Shown one piece after another: positions 13,919-16,222 of a stretch of DNA of 16,222 bases (within the stretch, counting starts at the first letter, position 1; the number at the start of each line of letters is the position of its first letter). Under the pieces are notes generated by a model. That model did not search any database and was not told the origin of the DNA. It saw only the letters and a list, made by a program, of their open reading frames with translations. A program made the translations under genes and the position numbers. This DNA comes from an uncultured Beijerinckiaceae bacterium (lineage in GTDB: Bacteria > Pseudomonadota > Alphaproteobacteria > Rhizobiales > Beijerinckiaceae), in contig CALMGA010000298.1 of NCBI GenBank assembly GCA_937863205.1, forward strand, positions 1 through 16,222, read 5' to 3'.

Positions 13919-15700
13919 TTACAACAAGTACGGTGGTAGGTTGTCCAAGCCTGCCTTCATCTCGGCAATCGTCGCGGTGAAGTAGCCGTCAGCCACGTCC
14001 CGTTTCTCGTTGTGACCACAGATGGCATGCTGGATGCGCTCTTCCATGCGGCCCGTCGCTCTGGTGATGAACGAGTGTCGCCAGCCGTGGTTCGGATCGA
14101 CGCCCTCGCTCAACTCAATATGATGCTGGATCCATTCCGCGATCTGGCTCGCCCGCTGTTCCTGGATCGTGCGCTCGACATTGATGACCTTGCGCGGCCG
14201 GTCGCCTACGAAGAGCAGCCCGTCCGGTGCAGATCGTACAAAGTCGAGGAAACCCTCGTCGATCAGCGCAGCGTGGAGCGGTACGATGCGGGCGTTCCCC
14301 GTCTTGGTCTGCCGGAAGGTCATGATCCAGATGCCGGTCTCTGCATCCTGCTCGACATCAGCTTTGGCGAGCCAGAGCGGTTCCTGAATGCGGCTGCCGG
14401 AGTACGCGCAGATCCATGGTGCCCAGCGTCTCGAAGCAGCCGCCTTCGGGTAAGCGCCACCGATCGTCACGCTTCGCGCGAGATTGAGGATCGCCGCCAC
14501 TTCCTTCGGTCGGAAGAAGGGCGGCCGTTCGCGCTTGATCTTGGGAAGGTCGAGTCGCACCCCTGCAACGGGGTTGTCGGACCGCAACCGCCGGCCGTCC
14601 CGTGTCGTGGCGAAGGTGAACACCGAGGCTGCGGCGACAAGATCGTTGCGGTTCACCGTCCCCGCGGCGATCCGGTCGACATCGCGACGGTGCTCCGCCC
14701 AGGCCCAGATGTCGTCCTGTTCGACGCTGCGGACGTCCTTGTCCTTGAGGAACGCGGCGAGGCTCACCAGCGATGGCGTGTAGCGGCGGATCGTGCTCGC
14801 CTCCACCTTGTCGGTCTTGCTGGCGCGCCAACGCTCGAACAGCGTGGCGACCGAGACCCTCGCCTCGGCTTCGAACTTCGGGAACCGGTTGGCGTGAACA
14901 TCCGGCGAGAAGTCGCCGCTGGCCGTCTGTTTGAGGCGCGCGGTTCCGAACAGCGTGGCCCGACCGATCTGGTCCAGAAGCTTCTTCCGGGTCGCGGCAT
15001 CCAGGCGCAACCGGTGCCGCGAGCAGATGGCGTCCGCTCGGGTACCAAACAGGTCTTCCATCGCCTGATCATGGGTGATGGACACGTAGGCGTTGGAGAG
15101 ATCGGTGCCGTTTCGCCAAGCCATCAACTGCGGGCCGTATGGCAGCTGCAAGTCGGCGAAGAAGCGCGCATCATCTTCCGCAAGGGCGACCGCGTCGGTG
15201 GGATCGCCTGGATCGCAGGTTCGCCAAGACTCGATTTCCTGCGCATGCTCCCGCGACGCTTCTTCGAAGTCCGGCGGCGTATCCTCGCGCCCGTTGCCGA
15301 CCATATCGCGGTAGGCTTTGCCCGCGAGGGCAACGATCTGCTTGAGGGTCAGCGATGGTGCGTCATTGCCGTTCGGTGGATTCGTTGTCAGTGAAGCGAT
15401 TGTCACGTCCGGGTCGCCGGGGCGGTCGCCGTTGACCGGCAGCGGGGAACCGAGCCGGACGCTGTCCCAGAGCGCATCGAGGACGGCTGACGCGAGCTTG
15501 CCGCGCTTGTGCGCGGTCTTCGTGTCCTTGGTCCGCAGCGAGATGCTGACCTTATCGGTGATCTTGGTGTCGACGTTCCGGCCATCGACGGGGAGCTTGA
15601 TGCGTGTGCCGCGGACGCGAGCCGCGATGTCGGTTGGCACGCGGACGTTGAGGTAGGCAGTGCCGTCGAGGAAGATGACGCCGGGCATTCGGAGGGCCAT
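13919..15700 (-). CDS. int: Site-specific tyrosine recombinase (integrase), 593 aa
   Basis: Integrases of this fold insert and excise genomic islands at a tRNA end. All catalytic residues are visible: R437 (in YSGSR), K466 (in QTKTGNAR), H538 and R541 (in HGWRHSF), H563 (in ICGH) and Y573 (in DGYF). The N-terminal 75 residues (PGVIFLDGTAYLNVRVPTDI and following) resemble the DUF6538 domain common in long island integrases. Residues about 280-370 are the core-binding domain (ATLFERWRA, then TIRRYTPSLVSLAAFLKD). At 593 residues it is longer than phage integrases, mainly because of the N-terminal half. The ATG at 15700 has no clear Shine-Dalgarno, and the ATG at 15688 is an alternative. Its 5' end is 80 bp from the tRNA fragment, the usual int-att geometry. 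Confidence 0.9.
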   Translation of the reverse strand: MALRMPGVIFLDGTAYLNVRVPTDIAARVRGTRIKLPVDGRNVDTKITDKVSISLRTKDTKTAHKRGKLASAVLDALWDSVRLGSPLPVNGDRPGDPDVTIASLTTNPPNGNDAPSLTLKQIVALAGKAYRDMVGNGREDTPPDFEEASREHAQEIESWRTCDPGDPTDAVALAEDDARFFADLQLPYGPQLMAWRNGTDLSNAYVSITHDQAMEDLFGTRADAICSRHRLRLDAATRKKLLDQIGRATLFGTARLKQTASGDFSPDVHANRFPKFEAEARVSVATLFERWRASKTDKVEASTIRRYTPSLVSLAAFLKDKDVRSVEQDDIWAWAEHRRDVDRIAAGTVNRNDLVAAASVFTFATTRDGRRLRSDNPVAGVRLDLPKIKRERPPFFRPKEVAAILNLARSVTIGGAYPKAAASRRWAPWICAYSGSRIQEPLWLAKADVEQDAETGIWIMTFRQTKTGNARIVPLHAALIDEGFLDFVRSAPDGLLFVGDRPRKVINVERTIQEQRASQIAEWIQHHIELSEGVDPNHGWRHSFITRATGRMEERIQHAICGHNEKRDVADGYFTATIAEMKAGLDNLPPYLL

Positions 15701-15732
15701 TGTGTGGGACCGCTGTGTGGGAGCGGCCGCTC
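15701..15732. promoter_or_regulatory. Direct repeat and palindrome in the integrase upstream region
   Basis: TGTGTGGGA occurs at 15701-15709 and 15714-15722 (13-bp period), followed by the perfect palindrome GAGCGGCCGCTC (15721-15732). These sit between the integrase start and the tRNA fragment, where arm-type integrase sites or an excisionase or repressor site would be expected. Confidence 0.35.
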
Positions 15733-15779
15733 AAGACCCTAGCAAATCAGCAACTTATTGAGACATCGTAGAGAAGGGA

Positions 15780-15810
15780 TGGTGCCCAGGAGAGGACTCG
15801 ACCCTCCAAG
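15780..15810 (-). other. Attachment-site candidate: 3' end of a tRNA gene (tRNA-Leu-like)
   Basis: On the minus strand this reads as a T stem-loop, acceptor strand and encoded CCA: GGAGG pairs with CCTCT around the loop GTCGAGT, then CCTGGGC, A and CCA. The first T-loop base is G instead of T. No 5' half exists: the matching acceptor strand GCCCAGG is absent in the next 90 bases, so this is a partial copy such as an integrase leaves at the distal or proximal att site. The acceptor end most resembles tRNA-Leu. Confidence 0.65.
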
Positions 15811-15944
15811 GAACTGCGAAAAACGCCATAGCTACACGGCGTTAGGCTGACTGAAGTTCGCAGAAGTGTGCATGCGAGGTGTACATGGCCGACTGACGGC
15901 AGCCAACCCTGCAGCACCGTTTATCCAAAGCTTGAGTCCTGCGG
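15811..15944. other. Non-coding flank between att candidate and IS91 fragment
   Basis: No gene, RNA or clear repeat was found in these 134 bases beyond a short GGCGTT/AACGCC-like symmetry next to the tRNA fragment. It presumably belongs to the flank of the element. Confidence 0.3.
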
Positions 15945-16222
15945 CTGACCCACCATCCCCACGTGCACATGATCGTGCCGGGCGGCGGCCTGTCACCAGA
16001 CGGAAGCCGCTGGATCGCCTGCCGCCCCGGCTTCTTCCTGCCCGTGCGGGTGTTGTCGCGCCTGTTCCGGCGGCTGTTCCTCGACAGGCTCATCGCCCTG
16101 CACGAGACCGGGCGGCTCGTCTTTTTCGGCGAGCAGGCCCACCTCGCCGATCGCACCGTTCTTACGACCCACCTCGCGCCCCTGCGCAAGGCCGAGTGCC
16201 GAGTAGATGGGGACGTTGCCGT
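15945..16222 (+). pseudogene. IS91-family transposase fragment, 5' truncated
   Basis: The frame starting at LTHHPHVHMIVPGGGLSPDG (15945 on) matches the central part of IS91-family Y2 transposases. It includes the HPHVH metal-binding motif and CRPGFFLPVRVLSRLFRRLF. An in-frame stop lies just upstream (15933-15935) and there is no matching N-terminal sequence, so the first half of the gene is missing. Familiar sequence appears to end at APLRKAE (about 16195); the following residues no longer resemble the family, where a WVVYAKRPF-type segment and the catalytic tyrosines would be expected further on. The frame stays open to the window edge. A dead fragment is likely. Confidence 0.75.

Noticed and set aside
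14012..15394. 460-codon plus-strand ORF antisense to the integrase
   Set aside because: The minus frame has a full set of tyrosine-recombinase residues; the plus frame is a high-GC shadow with no recognisable motif or Shine-Dalgarno.
15780..15870. A complete tRNA-Leu gene
   Set aside because: Only the T arm, acceptor 3' strand and CCA are present; no anticodon arm or matching 5' acceptor strand follows upstream on the minus strand.
15842..16189. 115-codon minus-strand ORF at the right edge
   Set aside because: Antisense to the IS91-family fragment, whose plus-strand frame shows HPHVH and other family segments.
1..16222. CRISPR array
   Set aside because: No regularly spaced repeat of 23-40 bases was seen anywhere; the only periodic repeats are the short pairs listed.

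Overview
The window is a high-GC, densely coded accessory segment from what looks like an alphaproteobacterium. The host call is an inference from the mobilisation and recombinase families, the GC-rich coding style and the IS481 and IS91 remnants; nothing here fixes a genus. It reads as the integrase-proximal end of an integrated mobilisable or conjugative element. A tyrosine recombinase (13919-15700, minus) lies about 80 bp from a 31-base 3' tRNA end, most like tRNA-Leu (15780-15810), which is the likely attachment site. An IS91-family transposase fragment lies beyond it.

Left part (1-7710, all minus strand). At the window edge is a divergent exonuclease VII large-subunit (XseA-like) gene running off the end, then a small AT-richer orphan gene. 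Next comes a mobilisation block: a MobA-type relaxase (1526-3346) overlapped by 4 bp by a MobC-like accessory gene (3343-3732), with a hairpin-rich gap upstream (3733-4053) that could hold oriT. Further upstream three genes overlap by 4 bp each and must be co-translated: a ParA/VirC1-like ATPase, a single-pass membrane protein and a 90-residue protein. Above them are a 167-residue possible DNA-binding protein and a 259-residue unknown with a CxxCxxxC motif. Two 10-bp direct repeats spaced by exactly 20 bp sit between these last two genes.

Middle (7711-9699). A divergent control region holds a cluster of TGCAA/TTGCA boxes and a good promoter for a plus-strand gene of unknown function (7855-8649). 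It is followed by a frameshifted, C-terminally deleted IS481-family transposase on the minus strand.

Right part (9700-13756, plus strand). A DUF1998-type DEAD/DEAH helicase N-terminal half is joined, out of frame, to an SMC/Rad50-like coiled-coil ATPase that has lost its Walker A end. Reading the second frame upstream across the junction shows SMC-like sequence continuing into the helicase ORF, so one deletion probably removed the end of the first gene and the start of the second. An intact HNH_2-type endonuclease gene follows 14 bp later. This looks like the remains of a large helicase-SMC-nuclease system, possibly anti-phage.

Overall, the mobilisation genes and integrase look intact, while the cargo next to the integrase is decaying. 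No CRISPR array, rRNA gene or complete tRNA was seen.
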